Assembly (NCBI GenBank): GCA_021808875.1
Contig: JAKBAU010000018.1
Location: 1 to 22,370 of the forward strand
Direction: 5' to 3'
DNA length: 22,370 bases
Source: Pseudomonadota bacterium
GTDB taxonomy: Bacteria > Pseudomonadota > Alphaproteobacteria > Micropepsales > Micropepsaceae
Position numbers and translations under genes: made by a program. The notes beneath the pieces were generated by a model that ran no database searches, was not told the origin of the DNA, and saw only the letters and a list, made by a program, of their open reading frames with translations. This document shows positions 8,289 to 17,000 of the stretch, piece by piece (position 1 is the stretch's first letter; every line of letters begins with the position of its first letter).

Positions 8289-8387
8289 GTGGCAAACCAA
8301 CAAATTAGCCTCTCCCAGGCTCTGGGCCGGCTTGCTTTGACAGTACCGAACTATTCCAATAGCTTGCGGCGAAAGACCAGTAACTAG
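8289..8387 (+). CDS. Possible 32-residue ORF upstream of the BREX regulator
   Basis: A GTG-initiated frame encodes a 32-residue basic peptide (start VANQQISLSQALGRLALTVP) with a GGAG at 8277-8280, 8 nt before the start. It runs through the candidate promoter and ends inside the inverted repeat at 8382-8399. It could be a leader peptide, the remnant of a deleted gene, or chance; no homology is recognised. The position on top of control elements makes it doubtful as a real gene. Confidence 0.18.
   Translation: MANQQISLSQALGRLALTVPNYSNSLRRKTSN
8337..8365 (+). promoter_or_regulatory. Candidate promoter of the BREX operon
   Basis: A perfect -35 hexamer TTGACA occurs at 8337-8342. With a 17-bp spacer the -10 would be TAGCTT (8360-8365), a weak match. 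The inverted repeat at 8382-8399 lies just downstream, where a bound repressor could block initiation or early elongation. This is the only promoter-like sequence noticed between tacT and brxR, and no intrinsic terminator was seen after tacT. Confidence 0.4.
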
Positions 8388-8399
8388 ACGTGTCTAGTT
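8382..8399. promoter_or_regulatory. Perfect inverted repeat, probable BrxR operator
   Basis: AACTAGAC and GTCTAGTT form a perfect 8-bp inverted repeat around a 2-bp GT centre. It is 31 bp upstream of the brxR start and downstream of the candidate promoter. BrxR-type WYL regulators are known to bind inverted repeats upstream of their own BREX operons and repress them, so autoregulation through this site is the natural reading. Looser outer symmetry (ACC at 8376-8378, GGT at 8401-8403) extends the palindrome. Binding itself is inferred. Confidence 0.65.
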
Positions 8400-8430
8400 T
8401 TGGTGTAGGTCATCTCACTAGGAGTGAAGC

Positions 8431-9303
8431 GTGGCTACGGAAAAGGCGGACCTTCGATGGAGCATCGAGCGACGACTCGAATTCATCGAGTTCCGTCTGT
8501 TTTGGGAGGGGCAGGTGAATCGGGGGGATCTGATGGAAGCGTTCGGCGTGTCGGTGAACCAATCATCGACCGACCTGAACCGCTACATCGGAATGGCACC
8601 TGCCAATATGACCTACAACAAGAGAGTCCGAGCCTACATTCGCGGAGACGGGTTTTCTCCGCTTTTTCTCAAGCCGGATGCGGGCCGATACTTGGCCCAA
8701 CTGCGCTCCGTTTCTGACGGCACTCTGGATCGAGCGGATTGCTGGATAAGTGAGATCCCAGGATTTGATGCCGCTCCAACGCCGGTCAGAGGAGTGGTAG
8801 CCGACATTCTTCGCATTGTCGTCGCCGCAATTCGTCGGTCACAAGCAATTGAGATCCGATATCAATCTCTTTCCCGGCCTGAGCCGCGCTGGCGGTGGAT
8901 TGCACCACATGCAATCGCATTCGACGGCTTCCGATGGCATACTCGTGCGTTCTGTTTGACGAATGAAGGCTTCAAGGACTTCCTGCTTTCCCGCATGCTT
9001 GAAATACGCGGTTTGCGGGAGAGCGGCGTGCCAGCGGAGGACGACATTGACTGGAATACTGAGGTCACACTTGAGATCGGACCCCATTCCGCACTTTCGG
9101 AAGCACAGGCGAGAGTCATCGCGCTCGATTACGGAATGTGTGAGGGAAAGGCGAAAATTAAGGTACGTCGCGCGTTGCTATACTATGCGCTCAGGCGCCT
9201 TGGGCTGGACACAGATCCTGGCGCGCGGGCTCCGTATGATCAGCAGATTATGCTTCTCAACAAGAACGAGGTTTTTGTGCAAGGCGGGAGCCCGGCACCG
9301 TGA
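8431..9303 (+). CDS. brxR: WYL-domain transcriptional regulator of BREX (BrxR family)
   Basis: This 290-residue protein is the likely repressor of the BREX operon. Residues about 10-75 form a winged helix-turn-helix (RRLEFIEFRLFWEGQVNRGD and the helix MEAFGVSVNQSSTDLNRYI that follows). Residues about 135-195 are a WYL domain with the characteristic late segment DGFRWHTRAFCL (165-176) and DFLLSRMLEIRG (183-194). A WCX-like C-terminal region follows. The start is GTG with a good AGGAG at 8420-8424, 6 nt upstream; there is no better ATG. BrxR/CapW-type regulators sense an unknown ligand through WYL and derepress defence genes. Its stop overlaps the brxA ATG (TGATG), so regulator and defence genes probably share one transcript, giving direct feedback. 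Base composition is lower in GC than in the transfer genes. Confidence 0.88.
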   Translation: MATEKADLRWSIERRLEFIEFRLFWEGQVNRGDLMEAFGVSVNQSSTDLNRYIGMAPANMTYNKRVRAYIRGDGFSPLFLKPDAGRYLAQLRSVSDGTLDRADCWISEIPGFDAAPTPVRGVVADILRIVVAAIRRSQAIEIRYQSLSRPEPRWRWIAPHAIAFDGFRWHTRAFCLTNEGFKDFLLSRMLEIRGLRESGVPAEDDIDWNTEVTLEIGPHSALSEAQARVIALDYGMCEGKAKIKVRRALLYYALRRLGLDTDPGARAPYDQQIMLLNKNEVFVQGGSPAP

Positions 9304-9920
9304 TGCATATAGAACATCAGCCTTACAAGATGTCGTTTGCCGTTGGAGGGTTGCTTCTGAACGAGAGCGTTGAAGTGGCCCGATTGCACGCTCCATCAGA
9401 GACCTGGGATGCAACCATGCGACGGGCGCTTGACGAAGGTATTCTGTCTCTACCCAAGGCGGCGTCGCGTCGCCGGATGCTTCGGGAAATAGTGAACCGG
9501 ATTTCAGCCTTGAATGGTGAAGAGCTCGACTATTTGGTTGAGGAGGCACGTCGCCCCGATCAACAAGCTTTGTTGTGGCTCGCAACCTGCAGGGCGTATC
9601 GTTTTGTACGTGAGTTTGCGACTGAGGTAATTCGCGAACGATACTTGTCATACCAGCTCCACCTGCCGCTCGAGAGTTTTGACATCCTGTTTGCGGCTAA
9701 AGCCGAATGGGATGATGGTCTTGCGGTGATCAGCCCTGCCACTAGGGCAAAGCTGCGGCAGGTCTTGTTCCGGATGATGCGCGAAGCGAGTGTCATCTCG
9801 GACGACAACCGGATCCTTCCTGCCTACATCTCGCCCAGGCTCAAGGTGCTGGTAAGGGAGAAGAGCCCGCAGGACCTCGTTCTGTTTCCTGGACTGGCCC
9901 GTGAGGGAGGCATTTCGTGA
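9303..9920 (+). CDS. brxA: BREX protein BrxA (DUF1819)
   Basis: BrxA is a small, mainly helical protein of type 1 BREX systems, related in structure to NusB-like folds and reported to bind DNA; its exact role is unresolved. This copy has 205 residues, the usual size. The N-terminus (YKMSFAVGGLLLNESVEVAR), the central LLWLATCRAYRFVREFATEV segment and the ending LFPG motif fit DUF1819, and gene order confirms it. The ATG at 9303 overlaps the brxR stop; a GTG one codon upstream is the alternative. The gene ends in a GTGA overlap with brxB, indicating coupled translation. Confidence 0.9.
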   Translation: MHIEHQPYKMSFAVGGLLLNESVEVARLHAPSETWDATMRRALDEGILSLPKAASRRRMLREIVNRISALNGEELDYLVEEARRPDQQALLWLATCRAYRFVREFATEVIRERYLSYQLHLPLESFDILFAAKAEWDDGLAVISPATRAKLRQVLFRMMREASVISDDNRILPAYISPRLKVLVREKSPQDLVLFPGLAREGGIS

Positions 9921-10519
9921 ACACACCTACCAGCCGCAAAAAGCGCGCAGAACATCTCTTTAAGGTCATCACGAGCAAGCGGTTCTTGACCAAGCAGGGC
10001 CTTGGTAATGAAATCCCTTTCTTCATCTGCCCCTACCCGGCAGAAGAAGGACTCTCTATGGACGAGGATCGACGAGACCTCATAACTCGGATTACCCATG
10101 CAGGTATCGCAGTTCTAGACATAAGCTTGTACGACCTGTCTTTGAGCATTCTCGAAGACCGTGGCATACTCGAACGGATTCTTGAAATCGAATCTGATAC
10201 CGACAAGGGCGAAATCCGAGAGCTTCTCCAGTCGGTGCTTGATCCCAAGGTCAACCTAATTCCGAAGATAGGCGAGGCCATCGAGGCGACGCAGCATGAC
10301 GTGATTTTCTTGTCCGGCGTCGGTGAGGTCTATCCCTACATTCGGTCGCACAACGTTTTGAACAATTTGCAAAGCACGGCCAAGGACAAACCGACCGTCC
10401 TGTACTTCCCGGGCAGCTATACGCATGCGCTCGCGACGGGTGCCTCGCTCGACCTCTTCGAGCGTTTGCACGATGACAAATACTACCGGGCCTTCAATAT
10501 TCTGAATTACGAGGTTTGA
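9917..10519 (+). CDS. brxB: BREX protein BrxB (DUF1788)
   Basis: BrxB is a core component of type 1 BREX, thought to bridge BrxC and PglZ-containing complexes; no enzymatic activity is established. The 200-residue product matches DUF1788: IPFFICPYPAEEG near residues 33-45, DISLYDLSLSILEDRGILER (about 73-92), DVIFLSGVGEVYPYIRSHNV (about 128-147) and VLYFPGSYTH (about 163-172). The start is GTG at 9917, overlapping the brxA stop by 3 nt as GTGA. Four bases separate its stop from the brxC ATG. Confidence 0.92.
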   Translation: MNTPTSRKKRAEHLFKVITSKRFLTKQGLGNEIPFFICPYPAEEGLSMDEDRRDLITRITHAGIAVLDISLYDLSLSILEDRGILERILEIESDTDKGEIRELLQSVLDPKVNLIPKIGEAIEATQHDVIFLSGVGEVYPYIRSHNVLNNLQSTAKDKPTVLYFPGSYTHALATGASLDLFERLHDDKYYRAFNILNYEV

Positions 10520-10523
10520 GCCG

Positions 10524-13500
10524 ATGACGATCGCGATGCGCGACATTTTTGAGAAAACCGTCGACCGCGCCATCGATGGTGTCATCAAAGCTGATGATGA
10601 AGAAAGTCTGCGTATTGAACTCGACGAATATGTCATCACCGGAGAAATCGGGCGGCGACTGGAACAGTTCCTCGATGCCTACAATAACTACAAGACCGCA
10701 AACGGCGTCTGGATTTCCGGCTTCTTCGGCTCGGGTAAATCCCACCTCCTTAAGATGCTGGCCTTGCTGTTGGAGAACCGCGAGGTAGATGGGGTCAAAG
10801 CCTTCGACATCTTCGTCGAAAAGCTGAAGGACGAACCAATGCTCGCCGGCGCTCTGCGCAAGGCTGTGTCGATTCCGTCGAAGTCGATCCTGTTTAACAT
10901 CGACCAGAAGGCCGATGTGATCTCTAAAACCGATGTTGATGCGCTACTTTCGGTGTTCCAAAAAGTCTTCGATGAGATGTGTGGCTACTATGGCAAGCAG
11001 CCGCATATCGCACAGTTCGAGCGACAGCTGGATGAGCGCGGGCAATTCGAGGCGTTCAAGGCAGCTTTTCTGGAATTGTCGGGTAAGGCCTGGGAGACGC
11101 GGGGGCGTGAAGAGGCGCTTCTAGAAGGTCGCAATATTGCTGCGGCCTTTGCCCGAGCTACCGGAACGGACCCAGCCGATGCCAAGGATATCCTTGCGCA
11201 ATATCGCAAAGATACGCGGGTATCGATCGAGGATTTTGCCAACACGGTAAAGGCTTGGATCGACCGGCAAGCGCCAAACTTCAGGCTGAACTTCTTCGTC
11301 GACGAGGTTGGCCAGTACATTGCTGACAATGTCAAGCTTATGACCAACCTTCAGACCATTGCAGAGAGCCTGAACACGAAGTGCAAAGGGCAGGCGTGGA
11401 TCATCGTGACGGCGCAGCAGGCCATCACAGATGTCGTGGGCGACATGACGGCACGGCAGGAAAACGACTTCTCGAAGATTCAGGCCCGATTTGCTAACCG
11501 CATGCCTTTGAACTCGGCCGATGTAGCTGAGGTCATCCAGCGCCGCCTACTGTCAAAGACCGATGCCGCCCAGATCATGCTGGGCAATTTGCACGACAAG
11601 GAGGAGAACAATCTCAAGACTTTGTTCGATTTTGCTGACGGCTCGATCCGGCTAAAAAACTATCGCGACCGCGGGCATTTCATCGCGAGCTATCCGTTTC
11701 CGCCCTATCAATACACACTCTTCCAGATGGCAATCACCTCGCTGTCGCAGCATAATGCCTTTGAGGGCAAACACAGCTCGGTTGGGGAACGCTCGATGCT
11801 GGGGGTGTTCCAAGAGGTCGCCAAAGCTCTGGCTGATAGACCGGTGGGAGGGCTTGCGACGTTCGATCTCATGTTCGAGGGAATCCGCACTGCGCTGAAA
11901 TCATCTGTTCAGCAGTCGATCCAGATCGCTGAGAGAAACTTGGATGATCCTTTCGCGGTTCTTGTGTTGAAAGCCCTTTTCCTTGTCAAATATGTCAAGG
12001 AATTTAAACCAACCGTACGCAACATCAGCATTCTTTTGCTATCGGAATTCGAAGCCGATCAAGGGGAGCAACGCCGCAAGATCGAAGAGGCATTGGCCCG
12101 TCTGGAACGCGAAACCTACATACAGCGCAATGGTGAAGTGTATGAATTCCTGACCAATGAAGAAAAGGACGTCGAGGCCGAGATCAAGGCACTGGATGTC
12201 GATCCGACCGAAATCAGCAAAGAGCTCGAAACCCTTGCTTTCGACACGATCCTTAGGCATCGCAAGATCAAGCACCTAACCACGGGCTATGAATATCCCT
12301 TCAGCCGCAAACTCGACGACCTTCTGCTGGGGCGAGAGTACGAGCTGTCAATCAACATCATCAGTCCCTTCAATGACGATGCCGCCGCGCCAGACGCCGT
12401 TCGGATGCGCAATATGGGGCGCGAGGAACTGGCAATCGTGCTTCAGCCGGATGTGCGGTTCATCCGAGATCTGACCCTGTTTCGGCAAACCGACAAGTTC
12501 GTCAGACAATCGCGCAGCGGCTCACCCCAGCCCGGTCGAGACCGGATCATTCAGGACAAAGGTGAACAGAACGGTCGTCGTGCGAAGGATCTGGAACTGC
12601 GACTGCGCAAGCTGATGGCAGATGCGCGTCTCTTCGTACGTGGAGATGAACTGGACATTGGAGGTGATGAGCCCCAGGAGCGTATCGTCAAAGCGTTTCA
12701 GACCCTCGTCGACAAGGTTTATGTCAACCTGCCGATGCTTCAGGGAGTTAACTACGTTGAAGCGGACATCGTCAAAGCCGCAAGCCCAACTGCAGGCCTA
12801 TTCGGCGACGCTGGCACTGGTCTGACGGAGGCCGAACAAGATGTTCTGAATCACATTCAGGGGCAGGCCCGCATCGGTGTGAAAGTTTCGGCCAAATATT
12901 TGGCAGAGCGCTTCGGTACGAAGCCTTATGGCTGGCCGACCGTTGCTACCCTCTACCTCGCGGCCAGCCTATCCGGAAAAGGAAAGTGTGAAGTCCGATC
13001 GGATAGCGAATTGCTGGAGAGGGCTGAACTGGCCCGGGAGCTTAACAATAGCCACAAGCTGGGCAATATCCTGCTGACACCGCAGCTGGAGTTCACCTCG
13101 TCCCAGATCCGTGCCGCGAAGGATCTGTACAAGGAACTTTTCGGCTTACCCGCTGAGGGCTCCGATGCGAGGATTCTTGGTGGCGAATGGGCGGAGAGTA
13201 TTCGCAAGCTGGCTCAAGAGCTGAATCAGCGAGTCACCGAAAAGCATAAGTATCCCTTCCTTACGGCGCTGGAACCGCTACGAGATCAAATCGTCGCGAT
13301 GACGGGCAAGCCCGCTACCTGGTACATCACTGAACCGGTCAAGCAGGAAGACGCGCTGCTCGATGCGAAGGAAGGCGTCCTCGACAAAATCCGCAGCTTC
13401 ATGGGTGGGGCGCAGAGGGAAATTTATGATGACACCCGCGACTTCCTGCAGGCACAGGAAGCCAATATTGGCTATGTCGATGCCGCCGCCGGGGAAAAGC

Positions 13501-14045
13501 TGCGCGCAGCGCTCGGCGATCCCGACTGCTACAAGGGTACCGCAATACAGTCGCTCAAATCCGACCTATATGCCCTGAAGGACAAGGTTGAACTCGCCGT
13601 CCTGAAGGAGCGCAAGGCAGTCATCGCGGCGGTGGGTGAATGCGCCGAAAAAGTGGCCAAGACCGCGGAGTTCCAGGCCCTCAACCCCGAACAGCAGGAC
13701 AAAATCCGGCGCAGTGTCGAGGCCCATAAGGCGGGGCTTGATGCGGTCACCATGATCCCGATCCTGCGTGACCGGGCGAACGGCGCGCGCTCCGGCTTGA
13801 TGCAGCAGATGCTGGCGGACATCGCGCGTATGGCGCAGCCCGCCGCACCCGCACCGACCACGCCGGGGTTTGGTGAGCAACCCGCCCCCACAATACAGTC
13901 CCCTGCCTATGTCAACGCCTCCGAGATTAAGGTGGCCTACCCGCGCCCCTATCTGGCTGAAGAGGCCGATGTCGACCAATACGTCAATGAACTGCGCAAG
14001 ACCCTGATGGCCGAGATCCACCAGGGCAAGAAAGTGATCGTCTGA
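10524..14045 (+). CDS. brxC: BREX ATPase BrxC (PglY-like)
   Basis: BrxC is the large P-loop ATPase essential for both BREX methylation and phage exclusion. This copy is 1173 residues, normal for type 1. Walker A is GFFGSGKSHLLKML (residues 66-79, Lys72), and Walker B is LNFFVDEVGQY (255-265, Asp260, Glu261). The start region MRDIFEKTVDRAIDGVI is typical; an in-frame ATG at 10536 is a possible later start, but the first ATG has a GAGG-like site at 10510-10514. The C-terminal 150 residues are helical, with a Pro/Ala-rich linker (about 1105-1125) before a conserved end. The last 400 bp look more GC-rich than the rest, like the following pglX 5' part. It overlaps pglX by one base (TGATG). Confidence 0.95.
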   Translation: MTIAMRDIFEKTVDRAIDGVIKADDEESLRIELDEYVITGEIGRRLEQFLDAYNNYKTANGVWISGFFGSGKSHLLKMLALLLENREVDGVKAFDIFVEKLKDEPMLAGALRKAVSIPSKSILFNIDQKADVISKTDVDALLSVFQKVFDEMCGYYGKQPHIAQFERQLDERGQFEAFKAAFLELSGKAWETRGREEALLEGRNIAAAFARATGTDPADAKDILAQYRKDTRVSIEDFANTVKAWIDRQAPNFRLNFFVDEVGQYIADNVKLMTNLQTIAESLNTKCKGQAWIIVTAQQAITDVVGDMTARQENDFSKIQARFANRMPLNSADVAEVIQRRLLSKTDAAQIMLGNLHDKEENNLKTLFDFADGSIRLKNYRDRGHFIASYPFPPYQYTLFQMAITSLSQHNAFEGKHSSVGERSMLGVFQEVAKALADRPVGGLATFDLMFEGIRTALKSSVQQSIQIAERNLDDPFAVLVLKALFLVKYVKEFKPTVRNISILLLSEFEADQGEQRRKIEEALARLERETYIQRNGEVYEFLTNEEKDVEAEIKALDVDPTEISKELETLAFDTILRHRKIKHLTTGYEYPFSRKLDDLLLGREYELSINIISPFNDDAAAPDAVRMRNMGREELAIVLQPDVRFIRDLTLFRQTDKFVRQSRSGSPQPGRDRIIQDKGEQNGRRAKDLELRLRKLMADARLFVRGDELDIGGDEPQERIVKAFQTLVDKVYVNLPMLQGVNYVEADIVKAASPTAGLFGDAGTGLTEAEQDVLNHIQGQARIGVKVSAKYLAERFGTKPYGWPTVATLYLAASLSGKGKCEVRSDSELLERAELARELNNSHKLGNILLTPQLEFTSSQIRAAKDLYKELFGLPAEGSDARILGGEWAESIRKLAQELNQRVTEKHKYPFLTALEPLRDQIVAMTGKPATWYITEPVKQEDALLDAKEGVLDKIRSFMGGAQREIYDDTRDFLQAQEANIGYVDAAAGEKLRAALGDPDCYKGTAIQSLKSDLYALKDKVELAVLKERKAVIAAVGECAEKVAKTAEFQALNPEQQDKIRRSVEAHKAGLDAVTMIPILRDRANGARSGLMQQMLADIARMAQPAAPAPTTPGFGEQPAPTIQSPAYVNASEIKVAYPRPYLAEEADVDQYVNELRKTLMAEIHQGKKVIV

Positions 14046-17000
14046 TGGATACCAACGCCTTGAAGAAATTCTCCCAAGCGGCGCGCAATCTTCTGATCGA
14101 TCAGGTCACCGCGAAACTTGGCCTCGTCCTCGATCCGGGCTCGCCAGCCCGCCGCGAGCAGCCAGAGGCGATGAAAAAGCTCGAGGCCGCCATCCGTCGG
14201 GACGGCAAAGCCCAGGTCATCGAACAGGTTGCCTATACTTGGTTCAACCGCTTCACCGCCCTGCGCTTCATGGATGTGAACGGCTACACCAACCCGCGCG
14301 TGGTCTCTCCCGCCGAGGGCGCCACGAGGCCCGAGATTCTGGCCGAGGCGATGGCGGGCAATCTGCCCGAGGGCGCGTCTCCCGCCATTGCCGCGCTGAT
14401 TGATGGCCGTGCCCCGTCAAGCGACCCGCAGGCCGAGGCTTACCGGTTGCTGCTCGTCCATGCCTGCAATGTATGGAATGGCCCGATGCCCTTCCTATTC
14501 GAGAAGGTGGGCGACTACACCGAGCTGTTGATGCCCGAGGATCTGCTCTCGCCAACCTCGATCCTGGCACGCTTGCGCGAGGCGATGGCCGCGGATGCCT
14601 GCGCCGATGTTGAGATTATCGGCTGGCTCTACCAGTTCTATATCTCGGAGAAGAAGGATCAGGTCTTCGCGGGCCTCAAGAAGAACATCAAGATCACGGC
14701 CGAGAACATCCCGGCCGCGACGCAGCTTTTTACGCCGCACTGGATCGTCCGCTATCTGGTTGAGAATTCGCTGGGCCGCCTGTGGCTATTAAACCGGCCG
14801 GGGTCGAAGCTGGTCGAGCGGATGGAGTATTACATCGCCCCCGAGGAGCTGGAGACGGACTTCCTGAAGATCGCCAAGCCCGAGGAGATTAGGATTTGCG
14901 ATCCGGCCTGCGGGTCGGGGCACATGCTGACCTATGCCTTCGACCTGCTTCACGCGATTTACGAGGAGGAGGGGTATGACGCCACCGAGATCCCCGCGCT
15001 CATCCTGCAGCACAACCTGACGGGGGTGGAGATCGACGACCGCGCTGGCGCGCTTGCCGCCTTCGCGCTGGCCATGAAGGCGGCGACTCGGCTGGGGCGG
15101 CGGCGGTTCCTGCGGATGGAGGTGAAGCCCGACATCGTTGTGTTGCAGAACGTGGCCTTTACGGCAGCAGAAATGAAGGACGTAGCCGCGGTGGTGGGCA
15201 AGGATCTGTTCACCGACGAGCTGCGCGAGACGCTGTTGCAGTTCGAGCAGGCCAAGAACTTCGGCTCGCTGATCGTGCCGAAGCTGCGCGACCCGGCCGA
15301 GACGCTGCGGGTTGTGGAGGCGCGGGATTTCGGCAGCGATCTTCTGTTGAGAGAGGTGCAGGCGCGAGTTGTCGCAGTGCTGCGCATGGCCGAGGCTCTG
15401 TCGCCCCAATACCATGTAGTGGTGGCCAATCCGCCGTATATGGGCGGGAAAGGAATGAATGCCCAAATTGCGAGCTTCTTGAAAGATAACTTTGCCGAAG
15501 CGAAGTCCGACCTATTCTCGGCCTTCATGGTGCGAAATACCAAAATGGCGCTCCCGAAAGCACAGTTGGGGTTTATGACACCGTTTGTCTGGATGTTCAT
15601 CTCATCCTACGAAAAGCTCCGGATTTTCCTAACCGAGACAAAGACGATCACCAGCTTGGTTCAACTTGAATACTCGGGATTTGACGGCGCTACCGTGCCA
15701 GTTTGCACGTTCACATTTGAAAACTGGCATAAGCCAGATTTCTTGGGTGGCTACATTCGCTTAACAGATTTTCGCGGAGCCAAAGTTCAAGGGCCAAAGA
15801 CACTCGAAGCTGTGAAGAACAAGGATTGTGGATATTTTTTTCGCGCGAAAGCTCGCGATCTCGAAGCCATCCCTGGGGCTCCTATCGCTTACTGGGTAAG
15901 CGATAGAGTAAGGGAACTATTTTCCAAGTTTCAGCCCCTGTCAGAAGTTGCGAAGCCTCGTCAGGGACTGGCAACCTCTGATAACGACAGGTTCCTGAAG
16001 CAGTGGTATGAAGTTCAGCTTTGCAGATTTGCCAAGGGGATGACAGACCATGGCGATGCCAAAGCTTCTGGAAAGCGCTGGTTTCCTTGCCAAAAAGGGG
16101 GTCCGTTTCGAAAATGGTACGGAAACAACTCGTTTGTTGTGAATTGGGAAGATGACGGGCGCGAACTCCTAGAGTATGCCGGACAGCTCTACGGCTCACC
16201 CACACGAACAATCAAAAATATTCCATTCTATTTCAAGGAAGGGATGACGTGGTCAACTATTTCATCGAGCGCACTCTCCATGAGATACAGCCCCACAGGA
16301 TATATATCCGAAACCAAGGGGGCGATTTGCTTTGCAGATAGCCAGTCTGAATTGTTCAGCCTTATGGGGTTCAGCAATTCGCACCTAATCAATCACCTTC
16401 TGACCGCACTATCTCCGACGTTGGACTATCATGAAGGCCCCGTCGGAAAGTTACCGATTATCCAGCCATTGCCAAAAAGCGGTGAAGCCACTGCCAGAGA
16501 CTGCGTAGCAATCGCTAGATCAGATTGGGACGATTATGAAACCTCCTGGGATTTCACCACGCTCCCGCTGCTTTCGCACGACCATCGGGCCGGGACGCTG
16601 GAGGCCACCTATGCCCGCCTGCGCGCCCATTGGCAGGCCATGACGGACGAAATGCAGCGGCTAGAGGAAGAGAACAACCGCATCTTCATCGACGCCTATG
16701 GTCTGCAGGACGAGCTGACCCCAGAAGTCCCGCTTGAGGAGATCACGCTCGCTTGTAATCCGGCCTATCGCTATGGCGTTAAGGGTACGGAAGCGGAACG
16801 TGAAGCCCGTCTGCGCGCCGACACCATGGCCGAGTTCCTCTCCTACGCCGTGGGCTGCATGTTTGGGCGCTACAGTCTCGATGCGCCAGGTCTGATCCTG
16901 GCCAATCAGGGCGAGCGGCTGGAGGATTATCTCGCCCGCGTACCCGCGCCCTCGTTCGAGCCGGATGCCGACAACGTCATCCCCGTGCTCGAAGACGATT

